NCBI RefSeq assembly: GCF_018388425.1
Contig: NZ_CP074406.1
Span: 3,799,827-3,863,826, forward strand
DNA from: Nocardioides faecalis
Lineage (GTDB): Bacteria > Actinomycetota > Actinomycetes > Propionibacteriales > Nocardioidaceae
Reading direction: 5' to 3'
DNA length: 64,000 nucleotides
Made by a program: the position numbers and the translations under genes. The notes under the pieces were generated by a model. It was not told the origin of the DNA. It ran no database searches and worked only from the letters and a program-made list of their open reading frames with translations. Shown here piece after piece: positions 17,618 through 26,817 of the stretch; the stretch's first letter is position 1; every line of letters begins with the position of its first letter.

Positions 17618-18198
17618 CGCCGCTGTACTGGATCGCGATCGGCGTCGCCGTCACCATCCTGACCGCGCCGGCCGCCGGCGCGCTCGACCTCGCGGAGATC
17701 TTCGGCACGCTCCTGCTGGTGATCGGCTGGTTCCGCCTCACCCGGGCGCTCGAGGACCTCCAGCTGCGGCTCACGCTGTCCTACCTCGCGCTCGCGGCGC
17801 TCGCCGTCGCCGTCGTCCTCGCCTTCCCCGTGCCCCGGGAGTGGCTCGAGGACGCCGACCCGGCCCTGCTCTGGGCCTCCTCGCTGCCCGCCCTGGGGTT
17901 CCAGGCCGGGCTGGCCCACGTGATGGCGCGCCGGGCCCGCGCCGCCGGGGAGCGCACCGGCGTGTGGTGGCTCGTCGCGGCCGTCGCGATCGGGGTCGCC
18001 GTCGTCGCCAACGTGCTGTACGACGCCGCCGGCTGGAGGTGGCTCTACGGCGTCGGCACCGTAGGGCTCAGCGGCGTCATGCTGTTCGTGGTGATGGCGG
18101 CCGTGCACGGCGGCCGGACCTGGGCCGGGGCCCCCGAGCCCGAGCCGGAGCCCGACCCGGAGCCGGACACCGGCGTGGCCGCGGCCGCCGACGACTGA
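17614..18198 (+). CDS. Hypothetical membrane protein
   Basis: This 194-residue protein begins at a GTG overlapping the MATE stop (GTGA). It has five or six hydrophobic stretches: residues 4-22, 27-45, 52-72, about 88-105, 120-140 and 150-170. The C-terminal tail is acidic with EPEPEPDPEPD repeats. I recognise no family. Coupling to the MATE transporter suggests a related membrane role. Confidence 0.75.
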   Translation: MTPLYWIAIGVAVTILTAPAAGALDLAEIFGTLLLVIGWFRLTRALEDLQLRLTLSYLALAALAVAVVLAFPVPREWLEDADPALLWASSLPALGFQAGLAHVMARRARAAGERTGVWWLVAAVAIGVAVVANVLYDAAGWRWLYGVGTVGLSGVMLFVVMAAVHGGRTWAGAPEPEPEPDPEPDTGVAAAADD

Positions 18199-18236
18199 GT
18201 CGAAGACCGGGTCGCCGGCGACCGGCCGCAGGCAGG

Positions 18237-18884
18237 TCAGCCCTGCAGGTTGCGCAGCACCATCTCGGCGAGCTGGACGCTCTCGCTGCGCGGGTCGCCC
18301 TCGTAGTCCTGGCCGTCCTCGTAGTCGATCTCGACCGTCACCAGGGCGTCGGCGGAGCAGGCCCGCAGCTCGCCCTCCAGCGGCGGGGCCGAGGAGACCT
18401 TCCACCAGCCGCCGGTGGCGCCGGCGATGTCGTCGACCGGCTCGACGATGCCGTCGGCGTCCGAGGGCTGCGGGCAGCCGAAGGAGCCCTTCGTGAAGTC
18501 ACCCGGTCCGGTCAGCGACACCTCGACGTCGACGAGTCCTTCGACGTCGAAGTCGCAGCTGTTCGTGCGCCACGACAGCCCGCCCTCGGTGGTCTCACCG
18601 GTGTCCGCACCGTCGAGGACGAACGACTGGCCGTAGACGCGGGACAGGTCGTCGACGGTCACCACGTCGCAGGCGGCCGGCAGCGTGCTGGCGGGCGCGG
18701 TCTCGGTGGGCGTGGCCGACGTCGCGCTCGGCGAGGGGGTGGCGGTGGTCGGCTCCGCGGTGTCGCTGGTGGGCGCTGCGGAGCTGGTCTCGGCGGACGT
18801 TGAGTCCGGGTCGTCGTCGCTGCAGGCCGCGAAGGCGGGCAGGAGGGCCAGGACGGCCGCGGGGGCGAGGTGGCGCAGGTGCAT
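18237..18884 (-). CDS. Putative lipoprotein with Ser/Thr/Pro linker
   Basis: This 215-residue protein starts with a lipoprotein signal (MHLRHLAPAAVLALLPAFAAC, Cys at 21). A Ser/Thr/Pro-rich spacer follows to about residue 67, then a compact domain with conserved-looking Cys and Trp (CDVVTVDDLSRVYG, WRTNSCDFDV, TGGWWKV). This resembles DUF3558-type actinobacterial lipoproteins but the match is not certain. The gene lies downstream of the rplI terminator and has its own start at 18884. Confidence 0.78.
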   Translation of the reverse strand: MHLRHLAPAAVLALLPAFAACSDDDPDSTSAETSSAAPTSDTAEPTTATPSPSATSATPTETAPASTLPAACDVVTVDDLSRVYGQSFVLDGADTGETTEGGLSWRTNSCDFDVEGLVDVEVSLTGPGDFTKGSFGCPQPSDADGIVEPVDDIAGATGGWWKVSSAPPLEGELRACSADALVTVEIDYEDGQDYEGDPRSESVQLAEMVLRNLQG

Positions 18885-18925
18885 CGGGGACTCCAGGGGG
18901 ATCGGGGAAGTGATGCCCAAAATAG

Positions 18926-18960
18926 CCGCGTGGCCGGCCCCGAAGGGACCGGCCACGCGG
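18926..18960 (-). terminator. Rho-independent terminator of rpsF-ssb-rpsR-rplI operon
   Basis: CCGCGTGGCCGG at 18926-18937 pairs with CCGGCCACGCGG at 18949-18960. Read on the minus strand it is followed by CTATTTTGG, a T-rich tail. It lies just after the rplI stop. Confidence 0.88.
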
Positions 18961-18976
18961 AAGGCGTCGAGTTGCC

Positions 18977-19423
18977 TCAGGCGGGGATCACGTTCAGCGC
19001 GACCGCCGCGGAGACCTCGTCGTGCAGCTTCACCGAGACGGCGTGGCTGCCCAGCGACTTGATCGGGTTGCCGAGGACGATGGTCCGCTTGTCGATGGCC
19101 TCGCCGGCGGCCTCGCCGAGCGCCGCGGCGATGTCCGCCGAGGTGACCGAGCCGAACAGGCGGCCGCCCTGGCCCGCCTTGACCTTGAGGTCGACGGGAC
19201 CGTTCTCGAGCTTCGACTTGATGTCGGCGGCGTGCGCCTCGTCGCGGACCGCGCGGGAGGCGCGGGCCTTCTTGATGGAGTCGGCCTGCGCCTGCGCGCC
19301 CCGGGTCCACCGGATCGCGAAGCCGCGGGGGATGAGGTAGTTGCGGCCGTAGCCGTTCTTGACCTCCACCACGTCGCCAGCAGCGCCGAGGTTGTCGACC
19401 TCCTGGGTGAGGATGATCTTCAT
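18977..19423 (-). CDS. rplI: 50S ribosomal protein L9
   Basis: This 148-residue protein is L9, which stabilises the 50S L1-stalk region. The N-terminal domain [32 protein letters not shown] is diagnostic, followed by a long helix and the C-terminal domain with [18 protein letters not shown] precedes the ATG. It is last in the rpsF-ssb-rpsR-rplI operon. Confidence 0.98.
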   Translation of the reverse strand: MKIILTQEVDNLGAAGDVVEVKNGYGRNYLIPRGFAIRWTRGAQAQADSIKKARASRAVRDEAHAADIKSKLENGPVDLKVKAGQGGRLFGSVTSADIAAALGEAAGEAIDKRTIVLGNPIKSLGSHAVSVKLHDEVSAAVALNVIPA

Positions 19424-19453
19424 GAGCTCAGTTCTCCTTCTCTACCGACGCGT

Positions 19454-19690
19454 TCAGCGGCCGCTGGAGGTGTAGGGCAGCAGCGCGATCTCGCGGGCGT
19501 TCTTCACCGCGATCGCGACGTCCCGCTGGTGCTGGACGCAGTTGCCGGTCACCCGACGGGCGCGGATCTTGCCGCGGTCGGAGATGAACTTCTTCAGCAG
19601 GCCGGTGTCCTTGTAGTCGACACCGGTCGCCTTCTCCTTGCAGAACTGGCAAACCTTCTTCTTAGGCTTGCGGACGACTGCCTTCGCCAT
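19454..19690 (-). CDS. rpsR: 30S ribosomal protein S18, zinc-ligand (C+) type
   Basis: This 78-residue S18 partners with S6 on the 30S platform. It retains the zinc-binding pattern VCQFC near residues 13-17 and a later NCVQHQRD. Actinobacteria often carry a second, Cys-less S18 for zinc starvation; none is seen here. GAGGAGGAG lies upstream of the ATG at 19690. Confidence 0.97.
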   Translation of the reverse strand: MAKAVVRKPKKKVCQFCKEKATGVDYKDTGLLKKFISDRGKIRARRVTGNCVQHQRDVAIAVKNAREIALLPYTSSGR

Positions 19691-19760
19691 TGTGGTGCTC
19701 CTCCTCAGAGCCCGGCCGCACGCGCCTGGAGGCGGCGGGGCCGGAATGGATGTGAGTTGT

Positions 19761-20363
19761 TCAGAACGGGGGTTCGTCGCTGCCGGAGACTCCCGGCGCG
19801 GCCCACGGGTCGCCAGCCGGCGCCCCGCCCCCACTGTTGGATCCGCCGCCCGCGGACGAGCCGCCGCCCCACGGGTCGCCGCCACCGGAGGGACGGCTTC
19901 CGCCGCCACCCTGGCCGCCGTACCCGCCGCCGCCCTGGCCGCCGCCAGCCTGGCCGCCGCCAGCCTGGCCGCCGCCGTACCCACCGCCGCCGCCGGAGCG
20001 GGACGCGCGGGTGACCTTGGCGGTCGCCCAGGTGAGCGAGGGGCCGACCTCGTCGACCTGCAGCTCGTGGACGGTGCGCTTCTGGCCCTCACGGTCCTCG
20101 TACGAACGCGACACGAGTCGGCCCTGGACGATGACGCGCATGCCCTTCTGCAGGGACTCCGCGACGTTCTCGGCCGCCTGGCGCCAGATCGAGCAGCGCA
20201 GGAACAGGGTCTCCTGGTCCTTCCACTCATTGGTCTGGCGGTCGAACTGCCGCGGGGTCGAGGCCACCGTGAAGTTGGCGACCGCGGCACCGGACGGAGT
20301 GAAACGCAGCTCCGGGTCGTCGGTCAGGTTGCCGATAACGGTGATGACGGTGTCGCCAGCCAT
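19761..20363 (-). CDS. ssb: Single-stranded DNA-binding protein
   Basis: This 200-residue SSB binds single-stranded DNA in replication and repair. The OB fold covers about residues 1-115 ([48 protein letters not shown]). A flexible Gly/Gln/Pro-rich linker of [12 protein letters not shown] repeats follows, ending in the acidic partner-binding tip SDEPPF. GGAG precedes the ATG at 20363. Its place between rpsF and rpsR is the conserved bacterial order. Confidence 0.97.
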   Translation of the reverse strand: MAGDTVITVIGNLTDDPELRFTPSGAAVANFTVASTPRQFDRQTNEWKDQETLFLRCSIWRQAAENVAESLQKGMRVIVQGRLVSRSYEDREGQKRTVHELQVDEVGPSLTWATAKVTRASRSGGGGGYGGGQAGGGQAGGGQGGGGYGGQGGGGSRPSGGGDPWGGGSSAGGGSNSGGGAPAGDPWAAPGVSGSDEPPF

Positions 20364-20488
20364 GGTGGTCTCCTGGTGAAGGTGGGTGCTGAGGGCCGAT
20401 CCGGCTCATGCCGGGTCGATGGCCCCCATCGTGACGTGGAGTGCCGACGGAAACCATCGGCTGTCCACAGGCACGGATCCGGGGATCC

Positions 20489-20776
20489 TCAGACGGTGGG
20501 TCGCAGGACCTTCGTGCGCAGGATGGCCTCGTTGAGGCCCAGCTGGCGGTCGAACTCGTCGACGGTCGCCGGCTCTGCGGTCAGCTTGATGATGGCGTAG
20601 ATGCCTTCGGCGTTCTTCTTGATCTCGTACGCCAGGCGTCGCTTGCCCCACACGTCGACGTTGTCGACGGTGCCGCCGTCATTGCGGACGACGTTCAGGT
20701 ACTTGTCGAGCGACGGCTGGACCGTCCGCTCGTCGAGGCTCGGGTCGAGGATGACCACGACTTCGTAGTTGCGCAA
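20489..20776 (-). CDS. rpsF: 30S ribosomal protein S6 (TTG start)
   Basis: This 95-residue S6 starts [15 protein letters not shown] and contains [20 protein letters not shown] and [18 protein letters not shown], all S6 hallmarks. S6 binds S18 in the small subunit. I place the start at the TTG at 20776, because AGGAGG lies 11 bases upstream (20788-20793) and the S6 fold begins exactly there. The longer upstream frame would add non-S6 sequence. It is the first gene of the operon with ssb, rpsR and rplI. Confidence 0.95.
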   Translation of the reverse strand: MRNYEVVVILDPSLDERTVQPSLDKYLNVVRNDGGTVDNVDVWGKRRLAYEIKKNAEGIYAIIKLTAEPATVDEFDRQLGLNEAILRTKVLRPTV

Positions 20777-20970
20777 AGCGGTCTCCACCTCCTCTGGACT
20801 CAGCGGCCGCGGACTTTCCACGGCAGGAGGGCTCTGCAGGCCCTTCCGCATCGTGCGGTCGGACCGTCGTACGGCGCCTGTCGGCACCGGACAGGAGAGG
20901 TTAACAGCGCGGCGCGCGGGCGACCGAATCCCCGACGGAGGCAGCGGAGCAGTGCCCGGCCGTTGCTCCC

Positions 20971-22965
20971 CTACTCGAACACCACCGGGTTCGGCACCTG
21001 GCTCTCGCCGACGACGAGGACGGCGTTGGCGCCGGTGAGGCCGGCGGGCAGGTCGATGCCGACGACGGCGCAGACCTCGTCGTCGCCGAGGGTCCACCGA
21101 CCCTCCAGGGAGCCGATCAGCTCGTCCTCGGGCGAGTACACCTCGACGGTGAACTCCGTGCCGTCGGACAGTCCGATGACCCGGAAGTGGGCGAAGACGG
21201 TGCCGGGCAGGCTGACGCCGGAGAGGCGCTGCGGGTTCTGCAGGGTGCTGGGGGTGGCGCAGTCGGAGACGCCGTCGACGCTCCACCCGGCGCCGCCGGC
21301 GGAGGCGGTGCCCATCGGGTCGGCGGGCGGGTCGGGCATCTCCTCGTAGTACGGCGAGACGTAGTCGGGGTCGCCGCCGTCCTTGGCGATGTCGATGATC
21401 TTCGCGGCCAGGTTGGCGGGCCGGATCCGCGCCGAGCCGCCGGTGAACGCGCCGCCCTCGCCGCTCTGGCCCACGGTCGCCTCGGTGACCACGGCGGTGT
21501 TGATGCCCACGAGCCGGCCGTCCTCGTCGATCGAGGCGCCACCGGAGTTCCCGGACCCGATCCGGATGTCGGAGTCGATCCAGGCGCGCGACGACTCGAC
21601 GGCCGCCTCCTTGAGGAAGGTCGACACCACGCCGCGGGTGACGGTCAGAGCCCGGTCCAGGCCGTCGTCGGAGGCGACGTGGGCGACCGCGGGGAAGCCG
21701 AGCGCGGTGATCTCGTCGCCGGTGCGCAGCTCGTCGCTGTCGGCGAGCTCGATCGGCTGCGGCAGGTCGAGGTCGCCGTCCTCGATCGGGTCGCCCTGGG
21801 CGTCACCGGTGATCTTGAGGACCGCGAGGTCCAGGACGCCGTCGGCGACGATCGCCTCCGCGCTGTACGACGCCGCGGCCGGCGAGTCGTCCTTCTCCGA
21901 GGTCAGCGCGATGAGCAGACCCGCCGGGTCCTGCGCGGGCGGGTACTGGCCCGGGGCGCTCGGCTTGCCCACGTGCGCGTTGGTCAGGATCAACCCGTCG
22001 GAGCTGATGATCGTGCCCGAGCCGGTGTAGAGCGGCTGCCCGCTCGGATCGACCGCGACGACGAGCACGCTGGCCAGCTTGGCGCGGTCGAGCTCGGCGT
22101 CGGTCAGGCCCTCGCCGACCGTCGGGCCCGTGCCCTTGTCATCGTCACCTCCGTTGAAGGCGACCAGCCCGACCGCCAGGCCGGCCGCGGCGACGATCAG
22201 GCCGAGCGCCACCACGAACGATGTCGCCGTCCGGCGGCGCTTCGTCCGGGCGAGCGACTTCTGCGCCGCGCCGGCCGCGACCACCGGCACGACCTCGAGC
22301 TCCACGCCCGCGGTCGGGTGGCCGAGCATGAAGGTCGTCGGCTCCTCCACCTTCCGCGTGACGATCTTGTCCTCGTCCACGTAGGTGCCGGCGGTCGAGC
22401 GGTCGACGTACCACCAGCCGTTGGGGCGCCCCTCGATGACACCGTGCAGCCGGGAGACCGACGGGTCGTCCACGACGACCTCACCGGCGGGGTCGCGGCC
22501 GATGCGGACCACCGAGCCGGGCGGGAAGCGCCGGGGCCCGGTCGGCGTGCGCACCAGCAGCCCGGGGCCCGGGGCGGGACCGCCGCCGACCGGTCCGGCG
22601 CCGGGCAGCACGGTCTGCGCCAGCCCGGGCGGCGGGAACCCACCGGGCACCGGGACGGCCGGACGGGGCGCCGCAGCGGCCGGGGTGAGCACCAGCTCCT
22701 CACCGTCGGTGGAGCCGAAGCGGAGCGCGGTGCGACCGCTGAGCCGGACCTCGCTGACCCGCACCGGCCCCTGCCAGGTGCCGGAGGAGGAGCCGACGTC
22801 GACGAACACCCAGCCGGAGCCGTCGGAGCGCAGCTCGCCGTGACGACGCGAGACCGACGGCCCGCGCAGCACGATGTCGGAGCCGGGATCGCGCCCGATG
22901 GTGACCACGCGGGGTGCCTCGAAGGTGAAGTTCTGGCCGCCGAGGGCCACGTGGAGGGTGCTCAC
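20971..22965 (-). CDS. Two-FHA-domain membrane protein with trypsin-like protease domain
   Basis: This 664-residue protein has two FHA (phosphothreonine-binding) domains, at about residues 15-90 ([20 protein letters not shown]) and 145-215 ([20 protein letters not shown]). A transmembrane helix lies near 245-270. An extracellular trypsin-like domain follows with His in TNAHVG, Asp in DLAVLKI and Ser in GSGNSGG. FHA domains inside and a protease outside suggest coupling of Ser/Thr-kinase signalling to surface proteolysis. Start GTG 22965 lies eight bases after a TAGCGT box. Confidence 0.88.
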   Translation of the reverse strand: MSTLHVALGGQNFTFEAPRVVTIGRDPGSDIVLRGPSVSRRHGELRSDGSGWVFVDVGSSSGTWQGPVRVSEVRLSGRTALRFGSTDGEELVLTPAAAAPRPAVPVPGGFPPPGLAQTVLPGAGPVGGGPAPGPGLLVRTPTGPRRFPPGSVVRIGRDPAGEVVVDDPSVSRLHGVIEGRPNGWWYVDRSTAGTYVDEDKIVTRKVEEPTTFMLGHPTAGVELEVVPVVAAGAAQKSLARTKRRRTATSFVVALGLIVAAAGLAVGLVAFNGGDDDKGTGPTVGEGLTDAELDRAKLASVLVVAVDPSGQPLYTGSGTIISSDGLILTNAHVGKPSAPGQYPPAQDPAGLLIALTSEKDDSPAAASYSAEAIVADGVLDLAVLKITGDAQGDPIEDGDLDLPQPIELADSDELRTGDEITALGFPAVAHVASDDGLDRALTVTRGVVSTFLKEAAVESSRAWIDSDIRIGSGNSGGASIDEDGRLVGINTAVVTEATVGQSGEGGAFTGGSARIRPANLAAKIIDIAKDGGDPDYVSPYYEEMPDPPADPMGTASAGGAGWSVDGVSDCATPSTLQNPQRLSGVSLPGTVFAHFRVIGLSDGTEFTVEVYSPEDELIGSLEGRWTLGDDEVCAVVGIDLPAGLTGANAVLVVGESQVPNPVVFE

Positions 22966-23041
22966 GGGCGCTGACGCTAGCCGTCGCCGGAAGCCGCGTC
23001 AGCCAACCCAGGCACCAAGCACGCGTGTCGCGCCCCGCTCC

Positions 23042-23047
23042 TACGAT
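23042..23047 (+). promoter_or_regulatory. Leaderless -10 box for endonuclease IV gene
   Basis: TACGAT is followed by six bases and then the ATG at 23054. This predicts a leaderless transcript; no ribosome binding site is present. Confidence 0.6.
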
Positions 23048-23053
23048 GGCGCC

Positions 23054-23854
23054 ATGACCCAGCTGCACATCGGAGCCCACGTCGACCAGACCGATCCGAT
23101 CGGCGAGGCCGCGGCCCGGCAAGCGCCGCTCGTGCAGTTCTTCCTCGGCAACCCGCAGTCGTTCAAGGGCCCCGTCGTGGCCTACGAGGGCGGCGCCGAG
23201 GCGCTGCGTGCCGACGCGGAGGCGGCGGGCGTGGCGCTCTACGTGCACGCGCCGTACCTGATCAACGTCGCGACCACGAACAACCGTCAGCGCATCCCCA
23301 GCCGCAAGCTGCTGCAGCAGCACATGGACGCCGCCGCCGAGATCGGCGCCAAGGGCCTGATCGTGCACGGCGGCCACGTGCGCGACGAGGACGACCCGGC
23401 CAAGGGCTTCGACAACTGGCGCAAGGCGGTCGAGGCCACCGACATCAAGGTGCCGCTGCTCATCGAGAACACCGCCGGCGGCACCAACGCGATGACCCGC
23501 TACCTGGACCGGATCAAGGGGGTGTGGGACGCCATCGCCTCCGCCGAGGGCGCCGACATGGTCGGCTTCTGCCTCGACACCTGCCACGCGCACGCCGGCG
23601 GCAACGCACTGGAGACGATCGTGGACGACGTCCGTGCGATCACCGGCCGCATCGACCTGGTCCACGCCAACGACAGCCGCGACGCCTTCGACTCCGGCGC
23701 AGACCGGCACACCAACTTCGGCGCCGGCAAGATCGACCCCGAGCTGCTCGCCCAGGTGGTCCGCGACGCCGGTGCGCCGGTCGTGTGCGAGACCCCCGGC
23801 CCCGCCGAGGCACACCTGGCGGACTTCGCCTGGCTGCGCGAACGGATCGGCTGA
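23054..23854 (+). CDS. nfo: Deoxyribonuclease IV (AP endonuclease, Nfo family)
   Basis: This 266-residue protein matches the endonuclease IV TIM-barrel family, which cuts at abasic sites in base excision repair using three zinc ions. Visible motifs are HAPYLINVA near residue 63, LIVHGGH near 101, LLIENTAGG near 138, GFCLDTCHAHAGG near 172, HANDSRDAFDSGADRHTNFG near 207 and VCETPGP near 243; these hold the zinc ligands. The ATG at 23054 follows a TACGAT box by six bases. It ends 24 bases before the convergent Cache-domain gene. Confidence 0.93.
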   Translation: MTQLHIGAHVDQTDPIGEAAARQAPLVQFFLGNPQSFKGPVVAYEGGAEALRADAEAAGVALYVHAPYLINVATTNNRQRIPSRKLLQQHMDAAAEIGAKGLIVHGGHVRDEDDPAKGFDNWRKAVEATDIKVPLLIENTAGGTNAMTRYLDRIKGVWDAIASAEGADMVGFCLDTCHAHAGGNALETIVDDVRAITGRIDLVHANDSRDAFDSGADRHTNFGAGKIDPELLAQVVRDAGAPVVCETPGPAEAHLADFAWLRERIG

Positions 23855-23878
23855 GCCCCAGCCTGCGACCAGCCCAGT

Positions 23879-24604
23879 TCAGCCAGTCAGCACCGTCAGC
23901 GGCAGCCCGCGACACGGTACGACGCCAGGCTGCTCGCCGGCTTGGGCGGGGCCGGCCACCAACCGCCCCGGAGGCACCCGGGGGTCGGCGGAGAGCACGA
24001 CCCGGTTCGCCTGGTTGACCACGGTGGCACCGGCGGCGCGCACCGCCGGCAGCATCAGCGACTCGAACGTGTCGAGCAGCGTGTCGGCGCCCACCACCCC
24101 GACCGCGGCGCCGGCCACCAGCACCGGCGTGGTCGTGGTCAGCATGGACTCGTCGCTGCACACGTAGTCCACGTAGGGCCCCGTCACGTGCACCCGCCCG
24201 GTGGCGATCGGCCGGTGGAACCACTCCAGCCGGCTGTAGTCGAGCGGGTCGCCGGAGCCGGAGACCGTCGACTGCGCCAGCAGCTGCTGCTCCTCGCCCT
24301 GCCACCAGGCCAGGTAGAGGTGCTGGTCGGCGAGGAACCCGGGGGCGGCGACGAAGCCGCCGCCGAAGAGGGGCAGCCGGTGCAGCATCGCGCGGGTGGG
24401 CGGTCCGGCCACGGCGACGATGTCGGCCGCCGTGGGGCGCTCCCCCGTGGCGCCGGTGCCGACGCCGGCGCAGACGTCGACGAGACGCTCGGCCAGGACG
24501 TCGAGCTCGGCGACCACCCGGGAGAAGTAGTCCTCGATCTCCCGGGCGCACGCCCGAGCCGCGGCCCGGACCGGTCCGCTCTCCTCGACCAGCGTCGACC
24601 CCAT
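23879..24604 (-). CDS. Cache (PDC)-domain protein, stand-alone
   Basis: This 241-residue protein resembles Cache-type small-molecule sensor domains: a helical start (EIEDYFSRVVAELDVLAERL), then LYLAWWQGEEQQ, DYSRLEWFHRPIATG, VTGPYVDYVCSDESMLTTTTPV and GVVGADTLLDTFESLML. It has no obvious membrane helix, kinase or output domain, which is unusual because Cache domains normally feed a receptor. AAGGAG precedes the ATG. It is 107 bases downstream of a GntR regulator on the same strand, beside polyamine transport genes, so it may help sense a polyamine or GABA-related ligand. Confidence 0.75.
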   Translation of the reverse strand: MGSTLVEESGPVRAAARACAREIEDYFSRVVAELDVLAERLVDVCAGVGTGATGERPTAADIVAVAGPPTRAMLHRLPLFGGGFVAAPGFLADQHLYLAWWQGEEQQLLAQSTVSGSGDPLDYSRLEWFHRPIATGRVHVTGPYVDYVCSDESMLTTTTPVLVAGAAVGVVGADTLLDTFESLMLPAVRAAGATVVNQANRVVLSADPRVPPGRLVAGPAQAGEQPGVVPCRGLPLTVLTG

Positions 24605-24711
24605 GGACGACTCCTTCCGCGCCCCGGTGACCCCGGGGTCCTCCTGCTACCGAAACGGCCGCACGGACCCGCTGTCAAGGAGTCCTGTCGCGCCAGGTGC
24701 CGGGCGAGGTC

Positions 24712-25608
24712 TCAGGGGGCGTCCGGGTTCGCGGCGTGCAGCAGGGCGAGGGCGTCGAGCGCCCCACCCAGCTGGCGTCGTACGGCGCCGCGGGCCGCGT
24801 CGCCGTCGTGGGCCCGCAGCGCGGCGAACAGCTCGGTGTGGCAGGCGCGGGTGAACTCCTGGAAAGCCGCCGTGCCCAGCGGCTGGCGCAACAGCGCACC
24901 GAAGTCGGCCTCGAGCGCGACCACCTGGCGGGTCATCCGCGCCGACTGGCTCAGCGCGGCCAAGGAGAGGTAGAGCTCGGCGTCGGCGTGGCGCCAGTGG
25001 CCGGGGTCGTCGTCACCGGGGGCGGGCAGCAGCGACTCCAGCACGTCGACGTCCCCGGCGTCGGCCCGCTCGGCGGCGACCTCGGCGCAGCCGGTGAGCA
25101 GCACCATGTGCAGGGTGCCGCGGTCGTGCAGCTCCACCAGCGACATGCTCCGCAGCCGCGCGGTCTGCGCCGCCACGTCGTGCACGCCCACCCGGGTGAC
25201 GTAGCTGCCGCCGTTGCGGCCCCGCACGGTGGCGATCAGGCCCGCCGAGCGCAGCGCGACCAGGGCCTCGCGGGCGGTGACCGTGGCGACGCCGAGCATC
25301 GCGGCCAGCTCGGCCTCGCTCGGCAGCCGCTCGCCGTCGCGCAGCACCCCGGAGCGGATGGCGTCGGCGAGGCGCTGCTCGACCTGCGTGGCGCGGCCGA
25401 CCTCCTCCAGCGGCGCGAAGATCGCGCTGCGGGTGCGGGTGCCGTGCCGGGCGCTGCGGCGGGCGGGGCGTGCCGGGGGGCCGGCGGGGGCGCCTCGTGT
25501 GCCAGGAGCAGGAGCTGTGGCAGCCGCGGTGGCCCTCGTCGCGGCCGGCCGGACGGCGTCGTCGGCGGTCACAGAAACGTTACCGAAGCGACCCTGGACA
25601 TATAACAT
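24712..25608 (-). CDS. GntR-family regulator with FCD domain
   Basis: This 298-residue regulator has an Ala/Pro-rich N-terminus of about 65 residues. A winged helix follows (VEQRLADAIRSGVLRDGERL, MLGVATVTAREALVALRSAG), then an FCD-type helical ligand domain (WRHADAELYLSLAALSQSAR, FTRACHTELFAALRAHDGDA). The start is uncertain: ATG 25608 has a TATGGT box five bases upstream, while GTG codons at about 25572-25578 would remove part of the extension. A palindrome overlapping the start suggests autoregulation and control of the divergent transporter. Confidence 0.87.
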   Translation of the reverse strand: MLYVQGRFGNVSVTADDAVRPAATRATAAATAPAPGTRGAPAGPPARPARRSARHGTRTRSAIFAPLEEVGRATQVEQRLADAIRSGVLRDGERLPSEAELAAMLGVATVTAREALVALRSAGLIATVRGRNGGSYVTRVGVHDVAAQTARLRSMSLVELHDRGTLHMVLLTGCAEVAAERADAGDVDVLESLLPAPGDDDPGHWRHADAELYLSLAALSQSARMTRQVVALEADFGALLRQPLGTAAFQEFTRACHTELFAALRAHDGDAARGAVRRQLGGALDALALLHAANPDAP

Positions 25609-25611
25609 ATG
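25599..25611. promoter_or_regulatory. Putative GntR operator in divergent promoter
   Basis: CATAT-AAC-ATATG is a perfect 5-3-5 palindrome in an otherwise GC-rich context. It lies between the divergent GntR and PotA-like genes, over the likely -10 regions of both. Binding by the GntR protein is inference. Confidence 0.6.
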
Positions 25612-25617
25612 GAACCA

Positions 25618-25623
25618 TAGTTT
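25618..25623 (+). promoter_or_regulatory. Leaderless -10 box for PotA-like gene
   Basis: TAGTTT is followed by six bases and the GTG start at 25630. The transcript is predicted to be leaderless and to start beside the GntR operator. Confidence 0.55.
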
Positions 25624-25629
25624 TCAGGT

Positions 25630-26757
25630 GTGACCCAATCCACGCCCGCGGCATCGAGCCCCGCCACCGAGCCCCGGGCGGGACGCACGGAGGCTCCGCG
25701 GGCCGGCGCCGACACGGGGGGCGTGGTCCCCGCGATCCGGCTGCGCGGGCTGGTCAAGCACTTCGCGGAGGTGGCCGCGGTCGACGGCATCGACCTCGAC
25801 ATCGCCGACGGCGAGTTCTTCTCGATGCTCGGCCCCTCGGGCTCGGGCAAGACCACCGTGCTGCGGCTGATCGCGGGGTTCGAGACGGCGACCGCCGGCA
25901 CGGTCGAGCTCGGCGGCACCGACGTCACCGCCGCCGCGCCGTTCGAGCGCGACGTGCACACCGTCTTCCAGGACTACGCGCTCTTCCCGCACATGAGCGT
26001 GCTCGACAACGTCGCCTACGGGCTGCGGGTGCGCGGCACGGGCCGCACCGAGCGCCGCGCCCGCGCACAGGAGGCGCTGGAGACCGTGCGCCTGGGCGGC
26101 TTCGGCACCCGCCGGCCGCACCAGCTCTCCGGTGGGCAGCGGCAGCGGGTCGCGCTGGCCCGGGCGATCGTGCTGCGCCCCCGGGTGCTGCTGCTCGACG
26201 AGCCGCTCGGCGCGCTCGACCTCAAGCTGCGCGAGCAGATGCAGGTCGAGCTCAAGCAGCTGCAGCGCGACCTGGGCATCACCTTCGTCTTCGTCACCCA
26301 CGACCAGGAGGAGGCGCTGACGCTGAGCGACCGGATCGCCGTCTTCGACACCGGCCGGGTGCGCCAGCTGGGCACCCCGCAGGAGATCTACGAGCAGCCC
26401 ACCTCCGCCTACGTCGCGGGCTTCGTCGGCACCACGAACCTGCTCGACGCCGACACCTCCGAGCGTCTCCTCGGCGTGCGCGCCGAGCACGCGCTGCGCC
26501 CCGAGCGCCTCCGCCTCACCCCCGCAGACCACGCGCCAGCACGACCCGACGAGGTCCGGCTGCCCGCGGTGGTCGTCGAGCGGATCTACCTGGGCACCGG
26601 CAACCGGGTGCACCTGCGCACCGACGACGGCCTCGACCTCGTCGCCCTCGAGCAGGCCACCGGCTCCCTCGACGAGGCCGACCACCGCGGCGAGCACGTC
26701 ACCGTCCGTTTCGCCCGCGCCGACGTCGTACGGCTGAACACCGACGGCGAGTCCTAG
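25630..26757 (+). CDS. Polyamine-type ABC transporter ATP-binding protein (PotA-like)
   Basis: This 375-residue ATPase matches the PotA/FbpC group. Walker A is GPSGSGKTT, the Q-loop is in [20 protein letters not shown], the signature is LSGGQRQR, Walker B is [11 protein letters not shown] and the H-loop is in [12 protein letters not shown]-terminal TOBE-like domain (about residues 280-370) is present. It is the first gene of a run with a binding protein, two permeases, an aldehyde dehydrogenase and a GABA transaminase, pointing to putrescine, spermidine or GABA uptake. Confidence 0.92.
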   Translation: MTQSTPAASSPATEPRAGRTEAPRAGADTGGVVPAIRLRGLVKHFAEVAAVDGIDLDIADGEFFSMLGPSGSGKTTVLRLIAGFETATAGTVELGGTDVTAAAPFERDVHTVFQDYALFPHMSVLDNVAYGLRVRGTGRTERRARAQEALETVRLGGFGTRRPHQLSGGQRQRVALARAIVLRPRVLLLDEPLGALDLKLREQMQVELKQLQRDLGITFVFVTHDQEEALTLSDRIAVFDTGRVRQLGTPQEIYEQPTSAYVAGFVGTTNLLDADTSERLLGVRAEHALRPERLRLTPADHAPARPDEVRLPAVVVERIYLGTGNRVHLRTDDGLDLVALEQATGSLDEADHRGEHVTVRFARADVVRLNTDGES

Positions 26758-26817
26758 CCAGCGCCCGCACCGACCCGCAGGTCCCTCACCACCCTCGAAG
26801 AGAACACGGAGATCTCC

